A stretch of 64,000 nucleotides of DNA from positions 744,001 to 808,000 of the forward strand of contig CAVWJJ010000002.1 of assembly GCA_963755395.1 (NCBI GenBank), given 5' to 3'. Both the position numbers and the translations under genes were made by a program. Source of the DNA: DAHVFK01 sp963755395. Its GTDB lineage: Bacteria; Pseudomonadota; Gammaproteobacteria; Burkholderiales; SG8-39. Shown here piece by piece: positions 44,501-53,067 of this stretch. The stretch's first letter is position 1, and the number at the start of each line of letters is the position of its first letter. The notes under the pieces were generated by a model. It saw only the letters and a list, made by a program, of their open reading frames with translations. It did no database searches and had not been told where the DNA came from.

Positions 44501-45775
44501 CCCAACTTCGGCCAGGAAAGTACGCCGGCGACCGCGACGCTCAGCCACACGCTCAACGCGCCCGCGGGCGGCAACGCCGGAACGCTCGGCGGCGGCACCA
44601 GCTTCAGCGGCTTCAGCGCCGGCGCCAAGACCCAGGCGGTGAATTGGGACGAGGTCGGGTTCATCGACCTGCACGCGCAGAGCGCGAGCTACCTCGGCAG
44701 CGGGCAGAACGTGACCAATTCGAGCGCCGGGCTGACGGGGGTGGGGCGCTTCACTCCCGACCACTTCACGCTTTCGGGCGGCACGCTGACCAACCGCGCA
44801 GCCGCGGCCTGTTCGCCGGCCTCGGGCTTCAGCTACCTGGGCGAGGGCATGCGGCTGCAGTACACCCTGACGGCGAACAACGCCTCGGGCGCCGCGACGC
44901 AGAACTACACCACCGCGTCGGGCTACTCAAAGCTGCCCAAGGCGCCGGCCAACGCGAGCCCGGCCTCCGGCATGGGATTCGGCGCGATGAACGCGACGAC
45001 CAACCTCACGCCGCGGCTCGACCTGGCGAACGTCGCCACTCTGACCTGGAGCGCGGGCGCGGCGAACGTGGATTACACGCTCGCGGTCACGCGCGCGAGC
45101 CCGGACAACCCCGACGGTCCGTTCGCCGCGGCCAGGATCGGCATCGCGCCGGCCGACGAGGACGGCGTGGGGCTCGCGAACGCGTCCTACGACATGGACG
45201 TCGACAACAACGCGGCCAACGACCATCAGCAAGTCGGCGCCAGCACCCAGCTCAGGTTCGGCCGCATCGAGATGGATAACGCGCTCGGTCCGGACGGCGT
45301 GGCGGTGCCGGTGCCGATCGCAGCCGAATACTGGAACGGTGCGACCTTCGCGACCAATGCCCTGGATAGCTGCACCCGCATTCCGCGCAGCGCGATCATC
45401 CTCGACAGCTACGACGGCGCGCTCGCCCCCGGGGGCGGCAACTGCAAGACATACGTGCAGCAGAACCCGGTCGCTTTCAGCGCCGGGGTCGGGACGCTGA
45501 CGTTCGCGGCCCCGGCTGCCAGCGTCATCGGCAGCGTGCGCCTGACGCCGAATCTTGGCACCGTCGCGGCGGGCAACTATTGCGTCAGCGCCGCCGGCGG
45601 CGAAACTCCGGCCTCGGCCGCGGTGCTGCCCTACCTGCTGGGGCGCTGGAACGACATGCTGAACCCGGATGGCATCGCCAGCACCATGTACGACGACAAC
45701 CCGTCGGCGCGCGCCGCGTTCGGCTTGTACGGCTCGCAGCCCGAAAACCTCATCTTCCGGCGCGAAAGATACTAA
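41522..45775 (+). CDS. Giant secreted MshQ-like protein 1 (DUF2341, LamG-like, DUF6701)
   Basis: 1417 residues. A Sec signal (MKVLGRKLTLLRSAGCALALLC...ALA-QVNV) leads to a beta-rich N-terminal region (to about 310) rich in Ser/Thr/Gly. A DUF2341 domain begins at PPWYNPSWQYRKAITID (about 311), then a LamG/concanavalin-like domain (GVWHLNES...MSFWYEVA, about 425-650), and the last 600-700 residues resemble DUF6701, the C-terminal domain of MSHA biogenesis protein MshQ. It probably lies on the cell surface or outer membrane, with a carbohydrate-binding or pilus-tip role. No pilus genes are adjacent. Confidence 0.85.
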   Translation: MKVLGRKLTLLRSAGCALALLCAGAAPGALAQVNVIAATGGGAISADTAGAGWTTLGGPELDETGRSGNSAIGTGSIVLNAPAGFEFNTAASVTVTIGYVGGSNNTNNWIDLGAGRGNPVSAAVTATAITVNVSRTSRSSTLNSLIWSNIQVRPTSASRCPLASAGTITESGTSSFTSSTPDFGDLAEVVGATRMVTVLPGQSFAACGGVSGTPASQSAGVAFNLSSLVVADQWGNLDAGYSGTKTISYSGPSGSNSYTTSVTFSGGVSSTTLATTINSAQTTTITATDGAVAGAASSAFTVSAPVCATTPPWYNPSWQYRKAITIDHTKVGGALANFPVLVSITDANLQANAQASGNDILFTDSSGTAKLAHEIELYTSASGQLIAWVNVPSLSASADTVIYMYYGNPAAASQQNPSGVWDANFSGVWHLNESGNGTAGEYKDSTANANNARGGNGTTAATPSRVAGKIGYGQSFNGSQLINGASGSMPAVNGNQTMSFWYEVATNPPSTRSNFFTLRTTGGGSANQGVFVGPVSGGCSAYASPIGATQWGGTCTIDANAPAAGAWHYFAFTHSGTTNTLYMDGAQVATSTVALQTGAIGEFIWGSYTTTPAEPLTGLMDETRVSNTARSAAWILTEYNNQNLPGTFLSLGAQQSNSSSCYTYYSITYPGGSTAVTCDVAQVTITAKDASNTPSAPPSGTILNISSSTGAGVWSGLVAGAGTLSGYGANNGAASYVWAGGENSITLNLRQNTPATINVNLIDSNGKQENPGADDPSITFANTAFRVTDAAGTAIATIGTQVAGKPSNTGFGAQTRYLQAIRTDTNTGSCTAVFQNQTVSVGLAGARLNPTGGASALSVLNSGGTMQAIATGAGAPGAYSNVSLAFDAQSKAPLVANYPDAGSVQLYASYALPSPPAGTAMTGSSNAFVVRPFGLRVSGVTTAASPSPASPVFAKAGASFNTTVTAVAWKAGDDANADGVPDSDAQIASNAATPNFGQESTPATATLSHTLNAPAGGNAGTLGGGTSFSGFSAGAKTQAVNWDEVGFIDLHAQSASYLGSGQNVTNSSAGLTGVGRFTPDHFTLSGGTLTNRAAAACSPASGFSYLGEGMRLQYTLTANNASGAATQNYTTASGYSKLPKAPANASPASGMGFGAMNATTNLTPRLDLANVATLTWSAGAANVDYTLAVTRASPDNPDGPFAAARIGIAPADEDGVGLANASYDMDVDNNAANDHQQVGASTQLRFGRIEMDNALGPDGVAVPVPIAAEYWNGATFATNALDSCTRIPRSAIILDSYDGALAPGGGNCKTYVQQNPVAFSAGVGTLTFAAPAASVIGSVRLTPNLGTVAAGNYCVSAAGGETPASAAVLPYLLGRWNDMLNPDGIASTMYDDNPSARAAFGLYGSQPENLIFRRERY
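42453..44320 (+). repeat. Long direct repeat, copy 1 (shared with 47221-49085)
   Basis: DNA coding DUF2341, the LamG-like domain and the start of DUF6701 is nearly collinear with 47221-49085. The offset is 4768 bases from 42453 to at least 43710 with no net indel, and shifts to 4765 by 44048 (one codon). Runs such as the stretch coding GNDILFTDSSGTAKLAHEIE are almost base-identical. The two genes arose by tandem duplication, perhaps with later gene conversion. Confidence 0.85.
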
Positions 45776-45863
45776 GCTTGCGGCTGTGCCGCGCATCTCC
45801 TCGAGGCCAGAGCAACATCTTGCGCCGACCCGCAGCACTTCCGATTGAGCAGGTCTTCCGGCC

Positions 45864-48800
45864 ATGCGCCTGATCCGGCTCGCGCTGCTCATGTTTTCCG
45901 TGCCGTGGGCATTGTTCGCAGGCTCGGCCAAAGCGCAGACGACAGTCACATTTCCCCCCGCAACCTCACCCTGGGTTGCGCCGGCGGGTGTGACCTCGGT
46001 CACGGTACAGGCCTGGGGCGGCGGCGGCGCCGGCGGCGGCGCGAGGGGTAATCCGGCCGAGGGCGGCGGCGGCGCGGGCGGGCAGTATGCCAGCGGTGTC
46101 GTTACCGTTACGCCGGGCAATTCATATGTGGTCGTGGTCGGCGCGGGCGGAACGGGCGGAACCGCCAATGGCGGTGCGGGGGGATCTTCCACCTTCAATG
46201 GCACCAGTGTTGTGGCCCAAGGGGGTGCGGGTGGTACCGGGGCACCTAACAATAACAATGGGGGAGCCGCTGGTTCGGGTTCTACAACGGGTGGCGTCGG
46301 CACGACTGTATATGCTGGTGGTAGCGGTTCGTCAGGCCTGGTGACTGGAGGTGGCTGCCAAGCCGGCGGCGCCGGCGGCGGCGGGGCTGGTAGCGGCGGG
46401 GCGGGCGGCGGTGCGTCGGGAAACACGGGGGGAGCCGGCACGGCAACCGGCGGCGGCGCGGGCGCAAACGCCAGCAACTCTAGTGGTAACGGGGGTGCGG
46501 GCAGTGCCGCGGGGGGCGGCGGTGCCGGGGCTTGCGCCGAGACCGGCACCAACCGAAGCGGTGGTGCAGGTGGGGCGGGCCAGGTGACCATCACCTACGT
46601 TCCAAATGCCGTGGTTTCGATCAACACTGCCGGCGCAAACCCGAGCAGCGCAGCCAGCGTTTCCTGGACGGTCACGTTCAACACCAGCGTGACCGGAGTC
46701 ACCGCCAGCAACTTCACGCTGGTCAATTCTGGGCTGGGCGGCACCCCGGCGATTGCTTCGGTCACCGGCAGCGGCACCACGTGGACCGTTACGGCCAGTA
46801 CCGGAACGGGCAACGGCACGCTGGGATTGAATATGACCAGCAACACTGGCGCGACCCCTTTGGCCAACTTGCCGTTTACCGGGCAGGTTTACACCATCAA
46901 CCGAACGACCGTGGTATCCATCAACACTGCCGGCGCAAACCCGACCAGCGCAACCAGCGTCTCCTGGACGGTCATGTTCAGCGCCAGCGTGACCGGAGTC
47001 ACCGCCGGCAACTTCACGCTCGTCAATGGCGGGCTGGGCGGCACGCCGGCGATCACTTCGGTCACCGGCAGCGGCACCACGTGGACCGTCACCGCCAGCA
47101 CCGGAACGGGCAGCGGCACGCTGGGATTGAACATGGTCAGCACCACCGGCGTGAGTCCCGCGGCGTCCAACCTGCCGTTTACCGGGCAGGTGTACACCAT
47201 CCAGACTTGCTCCTACGCACCGCCCTGGTACAACGCGGCCTGGCTATACCGCAAGGCGATCACCATCAACTACGGCAAAGTCGGCGGCGCGCTGACCAAT
47301 TTCCCGGTGCTGGTGAACGTCACCGACGCCAACCTGCAGGTGAACGCGCAGGCGAGCGGCAACGACATCCTGTTCACCGACTCGAGCGGCACCGCCAAGC
47401 TCGCGCACGAGATCGAGCTCTACACCAGCGCCAGCGGCCAGCTGATCGCCTGGGTCAACGTGCCGAGCCTGTCGGCGAGCGCCAATACCGTGATCTACAT
47501 GTACTACGGCAACCCGGCCGCCGCTGCCCAGCAGAACCCGAGCGCGGTGTGGGACGCGAACTTCAAGGGCGTGTGGCACCTGAAGGAAACGGCTAGCAGC
47601 ACCGCCGGCGGCTACAAGGACAGCACCTCAAACGGCAACAACGTGACCGGCGGCGCCGGCACCACTGCATACGTGCCGACGCAGGCCGCGGGCGAGATCG
47701 GCTACGGTCAGAACTTCAACGGCTCGCAGCTGATATACGGCGCCGTCAGCGGGATGCCGAACGTGAACGGCGCGCAGACCATGTCGTTCTGGTACGAGGT
47801 AGCGACCAATCCGACTGCTGCGCGCACCAACTTCCTTACCCTGAGGACCACGGGCGGCGGCTCGGCCAACCAGGGCGTATTCGTCGGGCCCGTAAGCGGC
47901 AGTTGCGCCAGCTACACCTCCCCGATCGGGGCGACGCAGTGGGGCGGGACCTGCACCATCGACGCCAACGCGCCGGCGGCGGGCGCCTGGCATTACTACG
48001 CGTTTACGGCCTCGGGCGGCACCAACACGCTGTACATGGACGGCGCGCAGGTGGCGACCAGCACCGTGGCCTTGCAGACCGGCGCGGTCGCCGAGATCGT
48101 TTGGGGCTCGTACACCACCACGCCATCCGAGCCGCTGACCGGCCTGATGGACGAGACGCGCGTCTCGAACATCGCGCGCAGCGCGGCCTGGATCCAGACC
48201 GAGTACAACAATCAGAGCTCGCCCTCGACCTTCTACAGCGTGGGCGCGCAGCAGGCCTACGGCTCGTCGTGCTACACCTACTACTCGATCACCTACCCGG
48301 GCGGCTCGACCGCAGTGACCTGCGACGTGGCGCAGGTCACGATCACGGCGAAGGATGCGACCAACACCGCCTCCGCCCCGGCGTCGGGCACGACGCTGAA
48401 TATCTCGACCTCGACCGCTGCGGGCGTCTGGACAGGGCTGGTCGCCGGCGCGGGCACGCTCTCGGGCTACGGCGCCAACAACGGCGCGGCGAGCTACGTC
48501 TGGGCCGGGGGCGAGAACAGCATCACGCTCAACCTGCGCCAGAACACGCCCGCCACGATCAACGTCAACCTGATCGACTCCAACGGCAAGGTGGAAAACC
48601 CAGGCACCGACGATCCGAGCATCAGCTTCGTCAATGCGGCTTTGCGCGTGACTGCCAACGGTACGAGCGCCGCGAGCATCGGCACGCAGATCTCGGGCAA
48701 GCCCTCGAACACGGGGTTCGGGGCGCAGACGCTGTACCTGCAGGCGATCCGCACCGACACCAACACCGGCAGCTGCGTGGGGCTGATCCAGGGCCAGACG

Positions 48801-50516
48801 GTGAATGTGGGCCTGGCCGGGGCGCGGATCAATCCGACGGGCGGGGCGAGCGCGCTGAGCGTGCGCAACAGCGGCGGCAGCCTGCAGGCGATCGGCACGG
48901 GAGCGGGCGCGCCGGGGGCGTACACGAACGTGTCGCTCGCGTTCGATGCGAGCTCCAAGGCGCCGCTGGTGCTGAGCTACCCCGATGCGGGCAGCGTGGC
49001 ACTGTACGCGAGCTATGCCCTGCCGAGTCCGCCGGCGGGCACCGCCGTGACCGGCTCGAGCAACACTTTCGTGGTGCGTCCGTTCGGGCTGCGCATCGGC
49101 GGCGTGCCCTCCGGGCTGAGCGGCGCCTCGAGCGCGGTATTCAAGGCCGCCGGCCAGAGCTTCCCGGTGAGCGTGACCGCAGTGCAGTGGCAGGCGGGCC
49201 AGGACAGCAACGCCGACGGCGTTCCCGACAGCGACGCGCAGATCGCGAGCAATCCGGCGACGCCGAACTTCGGCCAGGAGTCCACGCCCGCCACGGTCGC
49301 GCTGAGCAGCACTCTGTACCAGCCCGCGGGCGGCGCGGCGGGCACGCTCACGGCGGGCGGCTGGTCGGCGTTCGCCGCGGGCGCGAGCTCGGCCAACGCA
49401 AGCTGGAGCGAGGTGGGGCTGATCAATCTATTCGCGACCAGCAGCAACTATCTCGGCAGCGGGCAGAACGTGACCAACTCGAGCGCCGGGCTGACGGGCG
49501 TGGGGCGCTTCAAGCCCGATCACTTCGCGCTCTCCGGCGGCGTGCTCGGCAACCGCGCGGACCTGGCCTGTTCGCCTGCCTCGGGCTTCAGCTACCTGGG
49601 CGAGGACATCCGGCTGCAATTCACGCTCACGGCGCAGAGCACGGCCAACGCAACGACGCAGAACTACAGCACGGCGTCGGGCTTCGCCAAGCTGCCTGCG
49701 GTGCCCTCGGGAATGGGTTTCGGCGCGCTCAACGGCACGACCAATCTTACGTCGCGGCTCGACCTCGGCAACTCCGGCGCGCTGAGCTGGAGCGCGGGAG
49801 CGGCGAGCGTCGATTACATGCTGGCGGTGAACCGCGCGAGCCCGGACAACCCCGATGGACCGTTCGGCGCGGCGAAGATCGGCGTCGCGCCGTCCGACGC
49901 CGACGGTGTCGCTCTGGCGAGTTCAGCCTACGACATGGACGTCGACAGCAACGCGGTCAACGAGCACAAGCAGGTCGGCGCCAGCACCCAGCTCCTGTTC
50001 GGGCGCCTGTTGCTGCGCAACGCGCTCGGGGCCAAGACCTCGGCACTGCCGGTGCCGATCATGCTGCAGGCCTGGCAGGGCAGCGCGTTCACGGTCAATG
50101 CGCTCGACAGCTGCACCGTGATTGCGCGCAGCGCAATCGTGCTCGACGGCTACAACGGGGCGCTCGCCCCGGGCGGAGGCAACTGCAAGACCTTCGTGCA
50201 GCAGAATCCGGTGGCCTTCAGCGCCGGGGTGGGGACGCTCACGCTCGCGGCGCCCACTGGCGGAGCGACCGGCAGCGTGCGCCTGACGCCGGATCTCTAC
50301 GCCGCTGCCAGCGGCAACACCTGCGCGAGTGCGGCGAGCGGTGAGACGCCCGCCTCAGGTTCGAATCTGGACTATCTGCTCGGGCGCTGGAACGATATGC
50401 TCGACCCTGACTCCAATTCGAGCACGATGTACGACGACAATCCTTCGGCGCGCGCCGCCTTCGGCCTGTACGGCTCGCAGCCAGATCGCCTGATCTATCA
50501 CCGCGAAAACTACTGA
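45864..50516 (+). CDS. Giant secreted MshQ-like protein 2 with glycine-rich N-terminus
   Basis: 1550 residues. Signal peptide MRLIRLALLMFSVPWALFAGSAKA, then a glycine-rich region (about 50-248: many GGAGG, GGGGAG runs), two 100-residue repeats (about 250-449, each starting VVSINTAGANP), DUF2341 (PPWYNAAWLYRKAIT, about 453), LamG-like (GVWHLKET...) and a C-terminal DUF6701 region ending FGLYGSQPDRLIYH. From DUF2341 onward it parallels protein 1, but the N-terminus is unrelated. It is probably a surface adhesin or pilus-associated protein. The start follows the first gene's stop by 88 bases. Confidence 0.85.
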   Translation: MRLIRLALLMFSVPWALFAGSAKAQTTVTFPPATSPWVAPAGVTSVTVQAWGGGGAGGGARGNPAEGGGGAGGQYASGVVTVTPGNSYVVVVGAGGTGGTANGGAGGSSTFNGTSVVAQGGAGGTGAPNNNNGGAAGSGSTTGGVGTTVYAGGSGSSGLVTGGGCQAGGAGGGGAGSGGAGGGASGNTGGAGTATGGGAGANASNSSGNGGAGSAAGGGGAGACAETGTNRSGGAGGAGQVTITYVPNAVVSINTAGANPSSAASVSWTVTFNTSVTGVTASNFTLVNSGLGGTPAIASVTGSGTTWTVTASTGTGNGTLGLNMTSNTGATPLANLPFTGQVYTINRTTVVSINTAGANPTSATSVSWTVMFSASVTGVTAGNFTLVNGGLGGTPAITSVTGSGTTWTVTASTGTGSGTLGLNMVSTTGVSPAASNLPFTGQVYTIQTCSYAPPWYNAAWLYRKAITINYGKVGGALTNFPVLVNVTDANLQVNAQASGNDILFTDSSGTAKLAHEIELYTSASGQLIAWVNVPSLSASANTVIYMYYGNPAAAAQQNPSAVWDANFKGVWHLKETASSTAGGYKDSTSNGNNVTGGAGTTAYVPTQAAGEIGYGQNFNGSQLIYGAVSGMPNVNGAQTMSFWYEVATNPTAARTNFLTLRTTGGGSANQGVFVGPVSGSCASYTSPIGATQWGGTCTIDANAPAAGAWHYYAFTASGGTNTLYMDGAQVATSTVALQTGAVAEIVWGSYTTTPSEPLTGLMDETRVSNIARSAAWIQTEYNNQSSPSTFYSVGAQQAYGSSCYTYYSITYPGGSTAVTCDVAQVTITAKDATNTASAPASGTTLNISTSTAAGVWTGLVAGAGTLSGYGANNGAASYVWAGGENSITLNLRQNTPATINVNLIDSNGKVENPGTDDPSISFVNAALRVTANGTSAASIGTQISGKPSNTGFGAQTLYLQAIRTDTNTGSCVGLIQGQTVNVGLAGARINPTGGASALSVRNSGGSLQAIGTGAGAPGAYTNVSLAFDASSKAPLVLSYPDAGSVALYASYALPSPPAGTAVTGSSNTFVVRPFGLRIGGVPSGLSGASSAVFKAAGQSFPVSVTAVQWQAGQDSNADGVPDSDAQIASNPATPNFGQESTPATVALSSTLYQPAGGAAGTLTAGGWSAFAAGASSANASWSEVGLINLFATSSNYLGSGQNVTNSSAGLTGVGRFKPDHFALSGGVLGNRADLACSPASGFSYLGEDIRLQFTLTAQSTANATTQNYSTASGFAKLPAVPSGMGFGALNGTTNLTSRLDLGNSGALSWSAGAASVDYMLAVNRASPDNPDGPFGAAKIGVAPSDADGVALASSAYDMDVDSNAVNEHKQVGASTQLLFGRLLLRNALGAKTSALPVPIMLQAWQGSAFTVNALDSCTVIARSAIVLDGYNGALAPGGGNCKTFVQQNPVAFSAGVGTLTLAAPTGGATGSVRLTPDLYAAASGNTCASAASGETPASGSNLDYLLGRWNDMLDPDSNSSTMYDDNPSARAAFGLYGSQPDRLIYHRENY
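46611..46910 (+). repeat. 100-codon tandem repeat, unit 1
   Basis: The unit starts GTGGTTTCGATCAACACTGC and is exactly 300 bases long, followed immediately by unit 2. It codes a beta-sandwich-like module (VVSINTAGANPSSAASVSWT ... LPFTGQVYT), in the style of Ig-like repeats of surface proteins. The exact 300-base period and high identity indicate a recent duplication. Confidence 0.85.
46911..47210 (+). repeat. 100-codon tandem repeat, unit 2
   Basis: The unit starts GTGGTATCCATCAACACTGC and matches unit 1 over its length with scattered substitutions (PTSATSVSWTVMFSAS against PSSAASVSWTVTFNTS); the length is kept by one inserted codon near the end (ASNLPF) and a shorter junction. It joins directly onto the DUF2341 domain. 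Confidence 0.85.
47221..49085 (+). repeat. Long direct repeat, copy 2 (shared with 42453-44320)
   Basis: This is the counterpart of 42453-44320, with CGCCCTGGTACAAC at the left boundary in both. Divergence rises toward the 3' end. An assembler could collapse or swap these copies. Confidence 0.85.
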
Positions 50517-50526
50517 CACTTGTGAC

Positions 50527-51897
50527 ATGAAGCCGAACCTGATCGTCATCCTGGTCGATGACCTGCGCTTCGACGAAACGAGCGCCTCGGGCCACCCGTA
50601 CATGAAGACCCCGCACATCGACCGGTTGGCGCACGAAGGCGCGCAGTTCGACAACGCCTTCCATACCACGCCGCTGTGCTCGCCCAACCGCGCCTCGATC
50701 CTGACCGGCCAGTACGCGTCGCGCCACGGCATCATCGACAACGTCGGGCGCGACGCGATGAGCCACCGCCTCGCCAACTACAACCTCGAGCTGAAGAAGC
50801 TCGGTTACGAGACGGCGCACATCGGCAAGTGGCACATGGGCAACGACGCCAGCCCGCGCCCGGGCTACGACCACTGGGTGAGCTTTCGCGGCCAGGGCAT
50901 GATCACCGATCCGGTGTTCTGGGAGAACGGCGGCGAGCACAAGCTCGCGGGCTACGTCACCGACCTGCTCAACGAGCGCGCCGCCGAGTTCGTGGGGCGC
51001 AAGCGCAGGCACCCGTTCGCGCTGTTCTTCGCCCACAAGGCGGTGCACCCGGACGTGCAGCAGAAGCAGGACGGCTCGATCGACGCCAGCACGATGCAGG
51101 GCTACGTGCTGCCCGAGCGCCACCGCGAGCTGTATCGCGGCGCAACCTACCCCATGCGCCCGAGCGTGCTGCCGCTGGACCAGGTGCTGGAGCAGAAGCC
51201 CGCCTGGCGCGAGTTGTTCGAGCTGCGCAAGGATCCCGCCAACCGCCCGTTCCTGGATGCGCTGCACGTCGGCACGCAGGAGGAGATCCGCGAGCGCGCG
51301 GCAATGATGGCTTCGGTGGACGAGGGCGTCGGCATGCTGCTCGAATCGCTCGAGAAGGCGGGCAAGCTCGACAACACCTGCATCGTGTTCCTGGGCGACA
51401 ACGGGTTCTTCTTCGGCGAGCACGGTCTCGGCGCCGAGCGCCGCTTCGCCTACGAGGAGGGCATCCGCACCGCGTTCTTCGTGCGCTACCCGAAGCGCAT
51501 CGCGGCGCGCAGCCGCTACCCGCAGATGGTGCTCGCGACCGACATCGCGCCTACCATGATCGAGCTCGCGGGCGGCAGGCCGGGGGCGCAGATCCAGGGC
51601 CGCTCGCTGGTGCCGCTCATGAAGGGGCGCGGCAAGCGCTGGCGCGACGCCTTCCTGGTCGAATACTTCAACGAGTCGGCCTGGCCGTGGATCGTCGGCA
51701 TGAGCTACAAGGCGCTGCGCACCGAGCGCTACAAGTACATCCACTGGATCCACAAGGAAGGCGTCGACGAGCTGTACGACCTCGAGCGCGACCCGTACGA
51801 GATTACCAACGTGATCGGCGAGGCGGCCTACGCCGATGCGGCGAAGGATCTGCGCAAGCAGCTGCGCATACTGGTGGCCGACTCGGTCGGCCTGTAA
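50527..51897 (+). CDS. Type I sulfatase
   Basis: 456 residues. The alkaline-phosphatase/sulfatase fold starts LIVILVDDLRFDE with metal Asp pairs. The formylglycine signature is CSPNRASILTGQ: its Cys would be converted to formylglycine. IGKWHMG, DNGFFFGEHGLG and the C-terminal LYDLERDPYEITN are family features. It hydrolyses sulfate or similar esters. There is no signal peptide, so it is cytoplasmic. No maturation enzyme (FGE or anSME) is in the window. The start is 10 bases after the MshQ-like gene; acetate kinase follows 6 bases downstream. Confidence 0.92.
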   Translation: MKPNLIVILVDDLRFDETSASGHPYMKTPHIDRLAHEGAQFDNAFHTTPLCSPNRASILTGQYASRHGIIDNVGRDAMSHRLANYNLELKKLGYETAHIGKWHMGNDASPRPGYDHWVSFRGQGMITDPVFWENGGEHKLAGYVTDLLNERAAEFVGRKRRHPFALFFAHKAVHPDVQQKQDGSIDASTMQGYVLPERHRELYRGATYPMRPSVLPLDQVLEQKPAWRELFELRKDPANRPFLDALHVGTQEEIRERAAMMASVDEGVGMLLESLEKAGKLDNTCIVFLGDNGFFFGEHGLGAERRFAYEEGIRTAFFVRYPKRIAARSRYPQMVLATDIAPTMIELAGGRPGAQIQGRSLVPLMKGRGKRWRDAFLVEYFNESAWPWIVGMSYKALRTERYKYIHWIHKEGVDELYDLERDPYEITNVIGEAAYADAAKDLRKQLRILVADSVGL

Positions 51898-51903
51898 GCG
51901 GGG

Positions 51904-53067
51904 ATGCGCGACGCGCTGCTGGTCCTGAACGCGGGCTCTTCGAGCGTCAAGTTCTCGCTCTTCGCGCTCGAAGGCGGTGCGCCGCGGCTCGAGCTGAAGG
52001 GACAGATCGAGGGGCTGCCGGACGAGGCGCACTTCGAGGCGCCCGGCGCCGAGCGGCGCTGGGGCGAGCCCCTGGGGCACGAGCAGGCGACCGATTTCCT
52101 GCTCGGGTGGATCGAGCGGCGCATGGACGGCAGGCGGCTGGCCGCCGTCGGCCACCGCGTGGTTCACGGCGGCACGCGCTACGCGGCGCCGGTGCGCGTC
52201 GACGCCGAGGTGCTGGCGCGGCTCGAGGCGCTGGTGCCGCTCGCGCCGCTGCACCAGCCGCACAACCTGGCCGCGATCAGGCGCCTGGCCGAGCTGCGCC
52301 CGGGGCTGACGCAGGTCGCCTGCTTCGACACCGCGTTCCATCGCGGGCAGAGTGCGGTGGCGCAGGCCTACGCGCTGCCGCCCGAGATCACGCGCGAGGG
52401 CGTGCACCGCTATGGCTTCCACGGCCTTTCGTACGAGTACATCGCGCAGGCGCTGCCCGGCGTCGACGCGCGCGCCGCGGCCGGGCGCACGGTGGTGGCG
52501 CACCTCGGCAACGGCGCCTCGATGTGCGCGCTGCGCGCGGGTGCGAGCGTCGCGAGCAGCATGGGCTTCACCGCCCTCGAGGGACTGCCGATGGGCACGC
52601 GCAGCGGTTCGCTCGACCCCGGCGTGCTGCTGTGGCTGATGGACCAGAAGCACATGGACGCGCGCGCGATCGAGGACCTGCTGTATCACCGCTCGGGGCT
52701 GCTCGGCGTGTCGGGCCTCTCGGGCGACATGCGCACGCTGCTGGCGAGCGACTCTCCGTCCGCGCGCGCGGCGGTCGACCAGTTCGTCTACCGCATCGGG
52801 CGCGAGCTGGGATCTCTCGCCGCCGCGCTCGGCGGCCTGGACGCGCTGGTGTTCACCGCCGGCATCGGCGAGCACGCCGCGCCGGTGCGCGCGCGCGTCT
52901 GCCGCGACGCCGCCTGGCTCGGCCTCGAGCTCGACCCGGCCGCCAACGCCGCCGGCGGGCCGCGCATCTCGAGCGCGGCGAGCAGGGTGGCGGCGTGGGT
53001 CATTCCGACCGACGAGGAGCTCATGATCGCGCGCCACACCGCGCGCCTGGCGCTTCACTCCTCGTAG
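51904..53067 (+). CDS. ackA: Acetate kinase
   Basis: 387 residues. Motifs: LVLNAGSSSVKFSLF, VGHRVVHGG, catalytic Asp in CFDTAFHRG, RYGFHGLSYEY, VAHLGNGASMC, GLPMGTRSGSLDPG and FTAGIGEHA. AckA converts acetyl phosphate and ADP to acetate and ATP, or the reverse. No phosphotransacetylase gene is adjacent. It is close behind the sulfatase and likely cotranscribed; the 3' end overlaps the convergent SDR by 13 bases. Confidence 0.94.
   Translation: MRDALLVLNAGSSSVKFSLFALEGGAPRLELKGQIEGLPDEAHFEAPGAERRWGEPLGHEQATDFLLGWIERRMDGRRLAAVGHRVVHGGTRYAAPVRVDAEVLARLEALVPLAPLHQPHNLAAIRRLAELRPGLTQVACFDTAFHRGQSAVAQAYALPPEITREGVHRYGFHGLSYEYIAQALPGVDARAAAGRTVVAHLGNGASMCALRAGASVASSMGFTALEGLPMGTRSGSLDPGVLLWLMDQKHMDARAIEDLLYHRSGLLGVSGLSGDMRTLLASDSPSARAAVDQFVYRIGRELGSLAAALGGLDALVFTAGIGEHAAPVRARVCRDAAWLGLELDPAANAAGGPRISSAASRVAAWVIPTDEELMIARHTARLALHSS

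Noticed and set aside
41531..44764. A 1077-residue open frame on the minus strand opposite the first MshQ-like gene
   Set aside because: It is rich in Arg/Val/Gly with no domain or signal, and it mirrors GC-rich coding on the other strand, which also has a clear signal peptide and domains.
46015..46610. Glycine-rich DNA repeats as a CRISPR or satellite
   Set aside because: The repeats are codon-level GGN runs within one long open frame, with no spacer structure.
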